Of a stretch of 7,807 bases of DNA, positions 1-6,126 are shown piece after piece. Within the stretch, counting starts at the first letter, position 1. Every line of letters starts with the position of its first letter. The notes under the pieces are model-generated. The model was given only the letters and a program-made list of their open reading frames with translations. It ran no database searches and was not told the origin of the DNA. This stretch comes from an uncultured Granulicatella sp. (lineage in GTDB: Bacteria; Bacillota; Bacilli; Lactobacillales; Aerococcaceae), in contig CALIJD010000019.1 in assembly GCA_938017885.1 (NCBI GenBank), positions 1-7,807 of the forward strand, in the 5' to 3' direction. The position numbers and the translations under genes are program-made.

Positions 1-6
1 TTTCAT
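1..6 (-). CDS. Probable start of the next gene, cut by the window edge
   Basis: Only the first two codons (ATG AAA) are present. They are called because the arrangement is that of a tightly spaced operon: the stop codon of the phosphodiesterase gene is followed at once by AAGGA (about 13-17), then 6 nt, then the ATG at 6-4. A Shine-Dalgarno core at this spacing directly after a stop codon is typical of a co-transcribed downstream gene. Nothing can be said about the product. No terminator lies between the two genes, which supports readthrough. Confidence 0.55.
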
Positions 7-16
7 ATTCAGTCCT

Positions 17-844
17 TTATTTTTGTTTATTTTTAATATATGAACTTAATAAGTATGGCCAATCGGTTTGAATAATATCAAATCCCATTTCCAGTAATTT
101 ACCAAAGCTACCATCTAAATCTCCTGAAACAGCTCTATGGTCATCACAGTCCCCACATAACTTAGACACTTTATTTAATGTCAAAGTATTGGCCCAGAGT
201 AACAATCCTTTTTGATGAAGTTCATCCATAAAATTAGGATTGACTGTTTCAGCTTCTAAAGTTTTAAAGATTAATTCAACAGCAACTGTATTGATATTGG
301 CATATTGCTCAACCAAGTGATACTCTTCTTGAGTTTTGACGATTGGCATAAAAGCGATTTCAAATTCAGCCGCATTTAAAACTTCTAGAATTTCTGCTTT
401 AGCTGGAGCTTTTAAAATATAACGACTTGTATCTGGACGTTGTTTTAAATAATCAAGGAACGTATCCCAGTAAAACCAGCTACGATCTAAGTTTATAAAG
501 CAATCCTTTTCTGCTAAATAATCTAAGATAACATCGACTCTCTCAACATGGCCTTCAAGTGGTTTATCGAATTCATTCGTCACTACAAGCGCATCAATTT
601 CATCAGAGTTTAATTCTCTAATATCTACTTCCTTTCCAAAAATATACTTTTCGACACCATCATGTAGTCCATAAAAGACACCATCTTTTGAACGAACGAT
701 ATCGAGTTCGACAATATCAGCACCATGTAATAATGCGTTGTTAAAGGCTAGTCGAGTATTCTGAATAATAGAAGCTCCACAAGTTCCTCTATGAGCGCAC
801 ACTAGTACATGCTCTTTTCTTGCTTCTTGTAATGGATTAGTCAT
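17..844 (-). CDS. Glycerophosphodiester phosphodiesterase-family protein
   Basis: Predicted soluble 275-residue TIM-barrel phosphodiesterase of the GDPD family; there is no signal peptide or membrane segment, so it should act in the cytoplasm. Family members cleave glycerophosphodiesters to glycerol-3-phosphate and an alcohol, but the true substrate is unknown. Numbered from the ATG at 844, the catalytic H18-R19-G20 motif, metal-binding E46-x-D48 and the H61-D62 motif are intact. The barrel ends with WANTLTLN (217-224) and FDIIQTDWP (255-263), matching the family's late strands. Two sites deviate: the usual ENT is QNT (28-30), and the third metal-ligand position, normally Glu, appears to be Asp (INLD, D120). 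The start at 844 is preferred over an ATG at 850 because the AGGAGG at 851-856 is 6 nt from 844 but touches 850. A strong promoter lies just upstream, and a further gene appears to follow. Confidence 0.88.
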   Translation of the reverse strand: MTNPLQEARKEHVLVCAHRGTCGASIIQNTRLAFNNALLHGADIVELDIVRSKDGVFYGLHDGVEKYIFGKEVDIRELNSDEIDALVVTNEFDKPLEGHVERVDVILDYLAEKDCFINLDRSWFYWDTFLDYLKQRPDTSRYILKAPAKAEILEVLNAAEFEIAFMPIVKTQEEYHLVEQYANINTVAVELIFKTLEAETVNPNFMDELHQKGLLLWANTLTLNKVSKLCGDCDDHRAVSGDLDGSFGKLLEMGFDIIQTDWPYLLSSYIKNKQK

Positions 845-850
845 AATCAT

Positions 851-856
851 CCTCCT
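851..856 (-). promoter_or_regulatory. Ribosome binding site of the GDPD-family gene
   Basis: A perfect AGGAGG (reverse strand) ends immediately before an ATG at 850 and 6 nt before a second in-frame ATG at 844. Normal Shine-Dalgarno spacing favours the second ATG, which shortens the product from 277 to 275 residues. Confidence 0.85.
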
Positions 857-866
857 CTACTTTGAT

Positions 867-895
867 AGTGTACAATCAATTTTGGAACGTGTCAA
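867..895 (-). promoter_or_regulatory. Sigma-A-type promoter of the GDPD-family gene
   Basis: On the minus strand a perfect -35 TTGACA (890-895) is followed by exactly 17 nt and a -10 TACACT (867-872), a 5 of 6 match to TATAAT. The expected start is near 860, leaving a very short leader before the AGGAGG. A TTGAT-N8-ATCAA inverted repeat (862-879) covers the -10 and could be an operator, but five-base arms in AT-rich DNA are weak evidence. Confidence 0.75.
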
Positions 896-911
896 TATAA
901 AACGCTATCAT
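876..911 (-). CDS. Possible 11-residue leader ORF (MIAFYIDTFQN)
   Basis: A purine-rich AGAGGTGA, close to the full Shine-Dalgarno consensus, lies 6 nt (counted from the AGG) before an ATG at 911-909. The frame runs 11 codons to a TGA at 878-876. The peptide matches nothing I recognise. The ORF overlaps the -35 of the downstream promoter, so it would be translated only from a transcript starting further upstream, for example from the TATAAT boxes at 933-938 or 958-963. It may be a chance ORF: AT-rich DNA often yields short frames, and only the ribosome binding site makes it notable. Confidence 0.25.
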   Translation of the reverse strand: MIAFYIDTFQN

Positions 912-967
912 TTTTCACCTCTTTTTCACACCATTATATTCTTCTTAAAATTTTATGATTATACATG

Positions 968-1000
968 TGTATCCGCATGATACGTATCACAAATGACACA
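968..1000. promoter_or_regulatory. Dyad module A, candidate operator
   Basis: The core TGATACGTATCA (978-989) is a perfect 12-bp palindrome. It is flanked by TGTATC on the left (968-973) and by GACACA (995-1000) on the right, which is the inverted partner with one mismatch. The same arrangement recurs as module B. The core covers the position where a -35 would sit for the TATAAT box at 958-963, as expected for a repressor site, though that promoter is itself doubtful. I cannot assign a regulator family. Confidence 0.5.
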
Positions 1001-1021
1001 CCTCTTATTTTTCGACTGTTT

Positions 1022-1057
1022 TTGTATCAAAAATAATACGTATCATTTTTGATACAA
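1022..1057. promoter_or_regulatory. Dyad module B, near-perfect 36-bp palindrome
   Basis: The sequence is symmetric about 1039.5 with a single mismatched pair (1035/1044). The arms are TTGTATCAAAAAT (1022-1034) and its complement ATTTTTGATACAA (1045-1057), and the centre is ATACGTAT. It shares TGTATC, ATACGTATCA and the closing GAYACA with module A, in the same order and nearly the same spacing, 56 bp away centre to centre. Neither strand has a T-tract long enough to make this a convincing terminator, and the symmetry runs through the centre without a loop. It therefore reads as a protein-binding site rather than an RNA hairpin. Confidence 0.6.
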
Positions 1058-1078
1058 CTGAACTTTTCCAACTTAGGA

Positions 1079-1112
1079 TGTAACAATTATGAACCGTAAC
1101 AAAAATGTTACA
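1079..1112. repeat. GTAACA/TGTTAC repeat cluster
   Basis: GTAACA occurs at 1080-1085 and again at 1096-1101, 16 bp apart in the same orientation. TGTTAC follows in inverted orientation at 1106-1111, giving GTAACA-aaaa-TGTTAC across 1096-1111. TGTAACA (1079-1085) and TGTTACA (1106-1112) also form an outer inverted pair. The motif differs from the GTATC-type modules next to it, so it may bind another factor. The role is unknown. Confidence 0.35.
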
Positions 1113-1117
1113 CTCGC

Positions 1118-1152
1118 AAAAAAAGACATAGCGACTTTTCGCTATGTCTTTT
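1118..1152 (-). terminator. Intrinsic terminator of the ABC exporter operon
   Basis: A perfect 14-bp stem (1121-1134 with 1139-1152) with a 4-nt loop contains GACATAGCGA and its complement. On the minus strand it is followed by seven T residues (1124-1118). It begins 10 nt after the stop codon of the second ABC gene. The plus strand has only four T residues at its end, so termination from that side is less certain. Confidence 0.9.
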
Positions 1153-1162
1153 CTAATGAATA

Positions 1163-2896
1163 TTAATCTTGCATCATCCCTGCTTGGAGTTGATACATCT
1201 TATAGTAGAGCCCCTCTTTTTCTAGGAGTTCTGTATGCGTGCCGCTCTCGACGATTTCTCCTTTATCGAGCACAAAGATTTGGTTGGCATCTTGAATGGT
1301 CGATAATCGGTGCGCAATCGCTAAAGTGGTTCGTCCGTTTCTCATCTTCTTAAGAGACGTTTGAATCACTTCTTCGGTTTGTGAATCGATATTGGCAGTT
1401 GCTTCATCCAGAATCAGGATTTTTGGATTTGCCGCAATCGTTCGTGAAAAGGCGATTAATTGACGCTCGCCGCTAGAGAACGTTGATCCCTTTTCAGAAA
1501 CTTTATTGTCATATCCTTGTGGCAGTTGCTCGATAAAATGATGCGCATCCACGAATTCGCTCGCCTGCTTTACGTCTTCGTCTGTGATATCTTGGTACAT
1601 ACGAATATTAGAAGCAACCGTTCCATGGAATAAGAATGGATCTTGAAGCACGAGTCCGATTTTATCGCGAAGCACTTCTTTTGAATAGTGTTGAATTGGA
1701 AGTTCATCAATCAAGATTTCCCCTTCTTTAAAATCATAAAACCGTAAGAAAAGGTTCATGATGGAGGACTTCCCTGAACCCGTAGACCCGACAAATGCAA
1801 CGGTTTCTCCTGGATTCACCACAAAGTTAATGTTCTTTAGTACATTTCGTTTCCCATCATAAGAGAAAGTGACATTTCTAAACTCAATCTTCCCGTCTTT
1901 AATCTCAGTCACCTTCCCAAGTTGTTCAGGTTCGTAATCTGTATTATCGATGACTTCAAAGACACGTGTTGCTGCAATCATCGACGTTTGAATAATCGCA
2001 AAGTTTTGCGTCACATCGATTAATGGATTAAACAACTGATTCGAGAATTGAATAAAAGCGTACATCACCCCTGCTGTCACTCCAGCCACTTCCCATGTAA
2101 GGCCAAAGTATAAAATAATGACCGCATAGGCAACAAGCTTTAATAGCGACATCGCTGGACGAAGGAACAGACTATTCACATTAATCGAACGATTCGAGAA
2201 TTGCACATGTTCCTCGTTAATTTGTTCGAATTCTTTTCTTAAACGTTCTTCTTGATTGAATGCCTGAATCATCTTCATGCCATCAATACTTTCTGCTAGC
2301 TTCACATTAATCTCGCTAAGCTTCTCACGCGTCTTACGAATCACGCTGTGAGATAAATGGTTATAAATTTTAACGGATGCAAACATGACCGGAATAAAGA
2401 GAACCATTAAAATCGTAAGTCCTACATTCATACTTAACATCGCAGATAATGTGGCCACGACAATAAATAAGGTACTTAGAAACGTTGAGAAAATCGAACT
2501 AAACATATCGCTAACTGCCTGTGTATCGTTTGTTAAACGCGACACGATAGCCCCTGCTGGTGTTGTATCGAAATACGTCATATTGAGTTTTTGCATGTTA
2601 GTAAAGGCCTCTTGACGTAAATCTCTTACGACACTATTGGATACATAGCTAAAGGCGTAGGTCCCAATATATGTTAATAAAACGCGCAGTAAGAAAAGTG
2701 AGTAGTAAACAATAAGTAGCCAGTACCCTTCATTCCATGTGCCCTTTTCAATATACGTATCGATATAATAACGAGCCATCAACGGAATCACTGTTGCAGT
2801 CACACTGGATAAGAGGATAAATAAAATCGCAATCGTGCTCGACTTCTTATAACGCCATAAGTAAGCGATGAGTCGATTAAAGGTCTTCATGTTCAA
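1163..2896 (-). CDS. ABC multidrug-type exporter half-transporter, subunit 2 (canonical Walker B)
   Basis: A 577-residue membrane protein with one six-helix exporter domain (about 20-300) fused to one nucleotide-binding domain (about 335-577). ATP-binding motifs are all present: A-loop Y346, Walker A GSTGSGKSS (370-378), Q418, Walker B ILILDE (493-498) with catalytic E498, and switch H529. The signature motif is FSSGE (473-477) instead of LSGGQ. Paired with subunit 1 this gives one canonical site (this Walker A/B with the partner's LSGGQ) and one degenerate site. That asymmetry is known for LmrCD-, BmrCD-, EfrAB- and PatAB-type heterodimers, which export drugs and other hydrophobic compounds. 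The start is a TTG, 8 nt after GGGGG in AAGGGGGT. An ATG two codons later would be 14 nt away. The gene overlaps its partner by 20 nt, implying translational coupling. The substrate is unknown. Confidence 0.93.
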   Translation of the reverse strand: MNMKTFNRLIAYLWRYKKSSTIAILFILLSSVTATVIPLMARYYIDTYIEKGTWNEGYWLLIVYYSLFLLRVLLTYIGTYAFSYVSNSVVRDLRQEAFTNMQKLNMTYFDTTPAGAIVSRLTNDTQAVSDMFSSIFSTFLSTLFIVVATLSAMLSMNVGLTILMVLFIPVMFASVKIYNHLSHSVIRKTREKLSEINVKLAESIDGMKMIQAFNQEERLRKEFEQINEEHVQFSNRSINVNSLFLRPAMSLLKLVAYAVIILYFGLTWEVAGVTAGVMYAFIQFSNQLFNPLIDVTQNFAIIQTSMIAATRVFEVIDNTDYEPEQLGKVTEIKDGKIEFRNVTFSYDGKRNVLKNINFVVNPGETVAFVGSTGSGKSSIMNLFLRFYDFKEGEILIDELPIQHYSKEVLRDKIGLVLQDPFLFHGTVASNIRMYQDITDEDVKQASEFVDAHHFIEQLPQGYDNKVSEKGSTFSSGERQLIAFSRTIAANPKILILDEATANIDSQTEEVIQTSLKKMRNGRTTLAIAHRLSTIQDANQIFVLDKGEIVESGTHTELLEKEGLYYKMYQLQAGMMQD

Positions 2897-4643
2897 CTAC
2901 ACTACCCCCTTCTTCAAGTGTCGCTTCAAGCTGTTGACGGTCGTAGGTTTTGGCATACCAACCACCAAGCGCCATTAATTCTTCATGCGTTCCTTTTTCA
3001 ACAATCCGTCCATCTTGGAGCACGATGATTAGGTCCGCATGCACAATCGCTGATAAACGGTGCGCTGTAATCATCGTTGTTTTGTCGCTGCGTTCACGTT
3101 TCAAGTTTTCTAAAATTAAATGCTCTGTTTTTGCATCAACAGCTGATAACGAATCATCGAGCATTAAGATTTCAGGATTCACTACAAGCGCGCGTGCCAT
3201 TGATAGTCGTTGTTTTTGACCGCCTGATAAAAGCACACCCTTCTCCCCGATTAACGTATCGAACCCTTCCGGCATCGCCATGATATCGTCATACAATCCG
3301 CAGATTTTAGTGGCTTCTATAACGGCTTCGTCAGGAAGAGTTGGATTTCCAAAACGTATATTCTCTTTAATCGACATTGCAAATAAAATCTGTTCTTGCG
3401 GCACGTACCCCATCAGCGCACGCAAGTCTTTAATACGATAGTCTTGAATAGAACGTCCATTCATCAAAATCTCTTCTTTTCCTGCATCATATTGACGAAG
3501 GAATAATTTTAAGAGGGTTGATTTTCCAGAACCTGTTGGGCCCACAATCCCCAGCGTTTGCCCTTGATGAAGACTAAATGCCACATCTTCTAATGTTGGC
3601 ACATCTTCGTATCGGAAGTTGTGAATATCGACATCAATCTCACGAGCTTCTGTAATTGGAAGGGCCTGTGGATTTTCTTCGACTTGGCTTGTTTCTTCCA
3701 TTAATTTTTCAATACGACGATACGAGATACTTGCACGTTGACCGATATTTAAAAGCCACCCAATGGCTTGAAGCGGCCACACTAGCATATCTAAATACGT
3801 CATAAAGGTAATCATTTCCCCAACCGTGAATTCACCGCGCTGGATTAAATAACCGCCATAACCGAGGCTAATTAAGTAGCTAAGTCCAACGAAAATCAAA
3901 ACGATTGGATCGAATAGATTATTATATTTCGCAGCGTGGTTATTCTTCTCCCATGCATCTTGGTTCGTTTTCCAAAACGATGCGGTTTCCTTTTCACCAT
4001 AGCCAAAAGATTTCGTCACTTTAATCCCGGAAACACTCTCGTTCACATGGTTATTCAATAATGAAAAGGCTTCTTGTGATTCCTTAAAACTCTGATGTTC
4101 TGCACGAACCACAAAGTTTGTCGCAATTGCAAGTAGTGGCAATGGAATAATCGCAACGAGTGTCACTCGCCAATCCAAAACAAAGAACATCGTCGCTAAA
4201 GTCACTAATGCTGTAATGGAGGCATCGACAGCCGACATCACGCCTCCACCTGCAGTCATGACCACCGCATACACGTCATTGGTTGCATGCGCCATTAAGT
4301 CTCCAGAGCGATACTTTTGATAAAAGCTCGGAGACATACTTGTAAAGTGTTCGTATAATTGATTTCTCAGTCTCTGACCTAACGAGTTCGCAGTCCCGAA
4401 GATAAAAAGACGCCATACAAAACGGAGTCCGTACATGGCTACTGCTGAAAGGAGCAATAACAGTAAGTTCCATAATAAAGACGATATTGTGAGCGTCTTG
4501 AGGTCGATGGAATCGACGACTTCCCCAATCACTCTTGGCGGAATAAGATTGAATACACTGACTAACGACAATGCGATAATGCCAATCGTGTATCGTTTCC
4601 ACTCTAATTTAAAAAACCACGATAATTTCTTTATTAAATACAT
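2877..4643 (-). CDS. ABC multidrug-type exporter half-transporter, subunit 1 (degenerate Walker B)
   Basis: A 588-residue half-transporter: six predicted membrane helices (about 18-40, 53-80, 131-156, 158-180, 243-266, 276-300), then a nucleotide-binding domain (about 335-575). Visible motifs are A-loop Y345, Walker A GPTGSGKST (368-376), Q416, canonical LSGGQ (472-476), Walker B ILMLDD (492-497), D-loop SAVD (500-503) and switch H528. The catalytic Glu after Walker B is Asp (D497), as in the degenerate subunit of TM287/288- and BmrCD-like exporters. This subunit therefore probably binds ATP at a slow or inactive site and lends its LSGGQ to the partner's active site. The start ATG follows AAGGAG by 6 nt. 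It is the first gene of a two-gene operon with its own promoter. It belongs to the drug-export families, but the substrate cannot be read from sequence. Confidence 0.94.
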   Translation of the reverse strand: MYLIKKLSWFFKLEWKRYTIGIIALSLVSVFNLIPPRVIGEVVDSIDLKTLTISSLLWNLLLLLLSAVAMYGLRFVWRLFIFGTANSLGQRLRNQLYEHFTSMSPSFYQKYRSGDLMAHATNDVYAVVMTAGGGVMSAVDASITALVTLATMFFVLDWRVTLVAIIPLPLLAIATNFVVRAEHQSFKESQEAFSLLNNHVNESVSGIKVTKSFGYGEKETASFWKTNQDAWEKNNHAAKYNNLFDPIVLIFVGLSYLISLGYGGYLIQRGEFTVGEMITFMTYLDMLVWPLQAIGWLLNIGQRASISYRRIEKLMEETSQVEENPQALPITEAREIDVDIHNFRYEDVPTLEDVAFSLHQGQTLGIVGPTGSGKSTLLKLFLRQYDAGKEEILMNGRSIQDYRIKDLRALMGYVPQEQILFAMSIKENIRFGNPTLPDEAVIEATKICGLYDDIMAMPEGFDTLIGEKGVLLSGGQKQRLSMARALVVNPEILMLDDSLSAVDAKTEHLILENLKRERSDKTTMITAHRLSAIVHADLIIVLQDGRIVEKGTHEELMALGGWYAKTYDRQQLEATLEEGGSVVEHEDL

Positions 4644-4669
4644 ATTTCTCTCCTTTCACACGTCAATCT

Positions 4670-4698
4670 ATTGTACTATAGTCTTCTTCCTATTTCAT
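4670..4698 (-). promoter_or_regulatory. Probable promoter of the ABC exporter operon
   Basis: On the minus strand a -10 TACAAT (4670-4675) lies 17 nt from a weaker -35 ATGAAA (4693-4698), which matches 4 of 6 positions of TTGACA. The leader would be about 20 nt and carries AAGGAG (4650-4655) before the ATG. A 9-bp half of the intergenic dyad, ACGTATCAT, abuts the -35 on its upstream side (4699-4707). Confidence 0.55.
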
Positions 4699-4707
4699 AT
4701 GATACGT
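4699..4707 (-). promoter_or_regulatory. Half-site resembling dyad modules A and B
   Basis: The minus strand reads ACGTATCAT directly upstream of the ABC promoter -35. The same 9-mer occurs in module B (plus strand, 1038-1046) and in module A (minus strand, 977-985). The other half of the palindrome is not preserved here. This could be a weak site for the same regulator or a coincidence. Confidence 0.25.
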
Positions 4708-4710
4708 TCT

Positions 4711-4751
4711 AAAAAAGACAACCCTTCTCTTGTTCGAGTCGGATTGCCTTT
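4711..4751 (-). terminator. Intrinsic terminator of the MFS exporter gene
   Basis: Directly after the MFS stop codon, minus-strand AAGGCAATCC (4750-4741) pairs with GGTTGTCTT (4723-4715), with one bulged A and one G-U pair. The 17-nt loop is followed by a run of T residues (4716-4711). The stem is weaker and the loop longer than in the other two terminators here, so some readthrough into the ABC promoter region is possible. Confidence 0.7.
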
Positions 4752-4755
4752 AACT

Positions 4756-6093
4756 TTAATTTTTCTTTTGTGTTTGCGGATAGATCCACAAGAAAACAAT
4801 AAGTGCAATAACTGCAAGTGTCGTTACAAAAATAATACTTGTTTGTCCTGCTGTTACTAAATTTGAATCAAATGAGCTGAAAATCCGAGCGATAATCGTT
4901 GTTGAAATCGCACCAGTGAACTGTTGTAAAGTATTTACGATACTATTCCCGTCTGCTTGAATATCAGAATTTAGTTGCGCTAATGAATAGGTTACGTTAC
5001 TTCCCATCACAAAACCAATCCCTGTCATAAAGATGACGTTGAGCGCTAATAAAGGATAGATGGTTAAATGCGGAAAGAATAGACTAATGAATACTCCTCC
5101 AACAACTGCAAACACTAAACCTGTTAAAATTGGTTTCAACGGACCTGATTTATCATACCAACGACCTGACAAAGCTGAAAGAATGGCCACCATTGCCGCA
5201 CCAGGGAACATAAAGAGCCCTGCCACCGTGGCTGTTTCTCCCCACGCCAATTGAATGTAATTTGGATATATAAACGATAATCCAAGTACAATTCCTTGGA
5301 AAGCCAAGACGATATATAATGTCGCGTTGAACGTCGCAAATTGGAACGGTTTGAACGACAAGAGTGCATTTTCTCGGTTAAAGTAAAAGAATGCCGCAAA
5401 TGCTACGACCACTACTCCAAGATAGAGAACTGATAAATGTTCGATTGCTATCAGTAAGCTTGCAAGTCCAATCCCTAATGTCACAAACGCCATTAAGTTA
5501 AACGGTTGTTTCTTCGGTGATTCTTCTGTCGGAATCGCCCAAAGCCCCATCACTAACGAGAATACTAAAAATGGAATCAATGCGAAGAAAATCGCACGCC
5601 ATCCAAATGCGCTTGAGACAACCCCGCCAAATGTTGGTCCAATTGGTGGAGCTAGTGCTGTTGTCATCGCTCCAATCCCAATGACTGTTCCATGTTGATG
5701 CAGCGGTACTTTAGATAATACGATATGGAACATTAGCGGAAGTGCAATCCCTGTTCCAATCCCCTGCATAAAGCGTCCGAGTAATAAAATTACTAAGTTT
5801 GGTGAAATACAGTCAATTAAGACCCCACCAATAAATAAAAGGTTTGATGCCAAGAAGAGTTGGCGAATCGTGTAGTTTCGTGTTAAATATGCCGTAATAG
5901 GCACGACAATGGCAATCGCTAGTAAGTATCCTGTTGTTACCCATTGAATCCCTGAAGAATCCGTATTGAATTCTGTCATGAGGGTCGGGAAGGTAACGTT
6001 CATTGCGGTTTCAATCAACACACCACAAAAGCTCATAATCGCCGTTGCGATTACTGCTGGAATGACATGCCATGTTTTCGTTTGATTTCCCAT
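4756..6093 (-). CDS. DHA2-type MFS exporter (EmrB/QacA-like), 14 predicted helices
   Basis: A 445-residue integral membrane transporter, expected to use the proton gradient to export drugs or metabolites. I count 14 hydrophobic segments, the DHA2 number, spread over residues 10-440. Family landmarks are ETAMNVTFP in helix 1 (the usual LDxTIVNVALP region, here with Glu in place of Asp), GRFMQGIGTG in helix 4, and antiporter motif C APPIGPTFGG in helix 5. The loop 2-3 motif A is degenerate (LTRNYTIRQ). The start at 6093 (MGNQTK) is chosen because AAAGGAG stands 6 nt upstream. An in-frame ATG at 6126 would add 11 residues but has no ribosome binding site and abuts the ffh terminator's T-tract. 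No clear promoter is visible, so it may rely on a weak promoter or readthrough. It has its own terminator. The substrate is unknown; it is an independent exporter next to the ABC pair. Confidence 0.9.
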   Translation of the reverse strand: MGNQTKTWHVIPAVIATAIMSFCGVLIETAMNVTFPTLMTEFNTDSSGIQWVTTGYLLAIAIVVPITAYLTRNYTIRQLFLASNLLFIGGVLIDCISPNLVILLLGRFMQGIGTGIALPLMFHIVLSKVPLHQHGTVIGIGAMTTALAPPIGPTFGGVVSSAFGWRAIFFALIPFLVFSLVMGLWAIPTEESPKKQPFNLMAFVTLGIGLASLLIAIEHLSVLYLGVVVVAFAAFFYFNRENALLSFKPFQFATFNATLYIVLAFQGIVLGLSFIYPNYIQLAWGETATVAGLFMFPGAAMVAILSALSGRWYDKSGPLKPILTGLVFAVVGGVFISLFFPHLTIYPLLALNVIFMTGIGFVMGSNVTYSLAQLNSDIQADGNSIVNTLQQFTGAISTTIIARIFSSFDSNLVTAGQTSIIFVTTLAVIALIVFLWIYPQTQKKN

Positions 6094-6126
6094 TGAGTTC
6101 TCCTTTCTTTGCGTTATTGTCGCCAT

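Larger units (their letters stand above)
896..1120 (-). other. Dyad-rich intergenic region without a recognised gene
   Basis: About 310 nt separate the ABC operon stop from the phosphodiesterase start. Following transcription (right to left) the stretch holds the ABC operon terminator, a GTAACA/TGTTAC repeat set (1079-1112), two related dyad modules (1023-1056 and 968-1000), two TATAAT boxes (958-963 and 933-938) without good -35 elements, a possible 11-codon ORF (876-911), and the gene's promoter. No open frame of useful length on either strand resembles a known protein. The concentration of inverted repeats suggests a regulatory region, though an unannotated small RNA is not excluded. Confidence 0.6.

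Noticed and set aside
230..280. CxxC (CGDC) in the C-terminal part of the phosphodiesterase (residues 230-233, encoded near 146-157) as a metal or redox site
   Set aside because: A single CxxC without partner cysteines or histidines in a clear arrangement is not enough, and the segment is a variable loop before the last barrel strand.
897..910. Possible catabolite (cre) site, minus strand TGATAGCGTTTTAT, just upstream of the phosphodiesterase -35
   Set aside because: It has the central CG but misses three positions of the cre consensus, including the closing CA. Without other evidence this is within chance for AT-rich DNA.
933..963. Two TATAAT boxes (933-938 and 958-963) as firm promoters
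   Set aside because: Neither has a recognisable -35 at 16-18 nt or a proper TGn extension, so they are mentioned only as possibilities. The TTGACA-N17-TACACT promoter downstream is much better.
1022..1057. Reading module B as an intrinsic terminator
   Set aside because: There is no GC-rich stem, no loop, and no long T-tract beyond the arms. A much better terminator for the ABC operon is present at 1118-1152.
1144..1353. Plus-strand open frame over the end of the second ABC gene, and similar plus-strand frames at 2385-2615, 2950-3283, 4435-4860, 5060-5254 and 6271-6771
   Set aside because: They lie almost wholly antisense to well-supported coding sequences, have no convincing ribosome binding sites, and their translations resemble no protein family.
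2753..2761. ATACGTATC inside the second ABC gene, similar to the dyad core
   Set aside because: It lies in coding sequence (codons for an Asp-Thr-Tyr-Ile stretch), lacks the TGTATC/GAYACA flanks, and is best explained by chance.
4276..4602. Minus-strand frame inside the first ABC gene (and one at 5136-5399 inside the MFS gene)
   Set aside because: Both are alternative-frame shadows of strongly supported genes, with no family resemblance.
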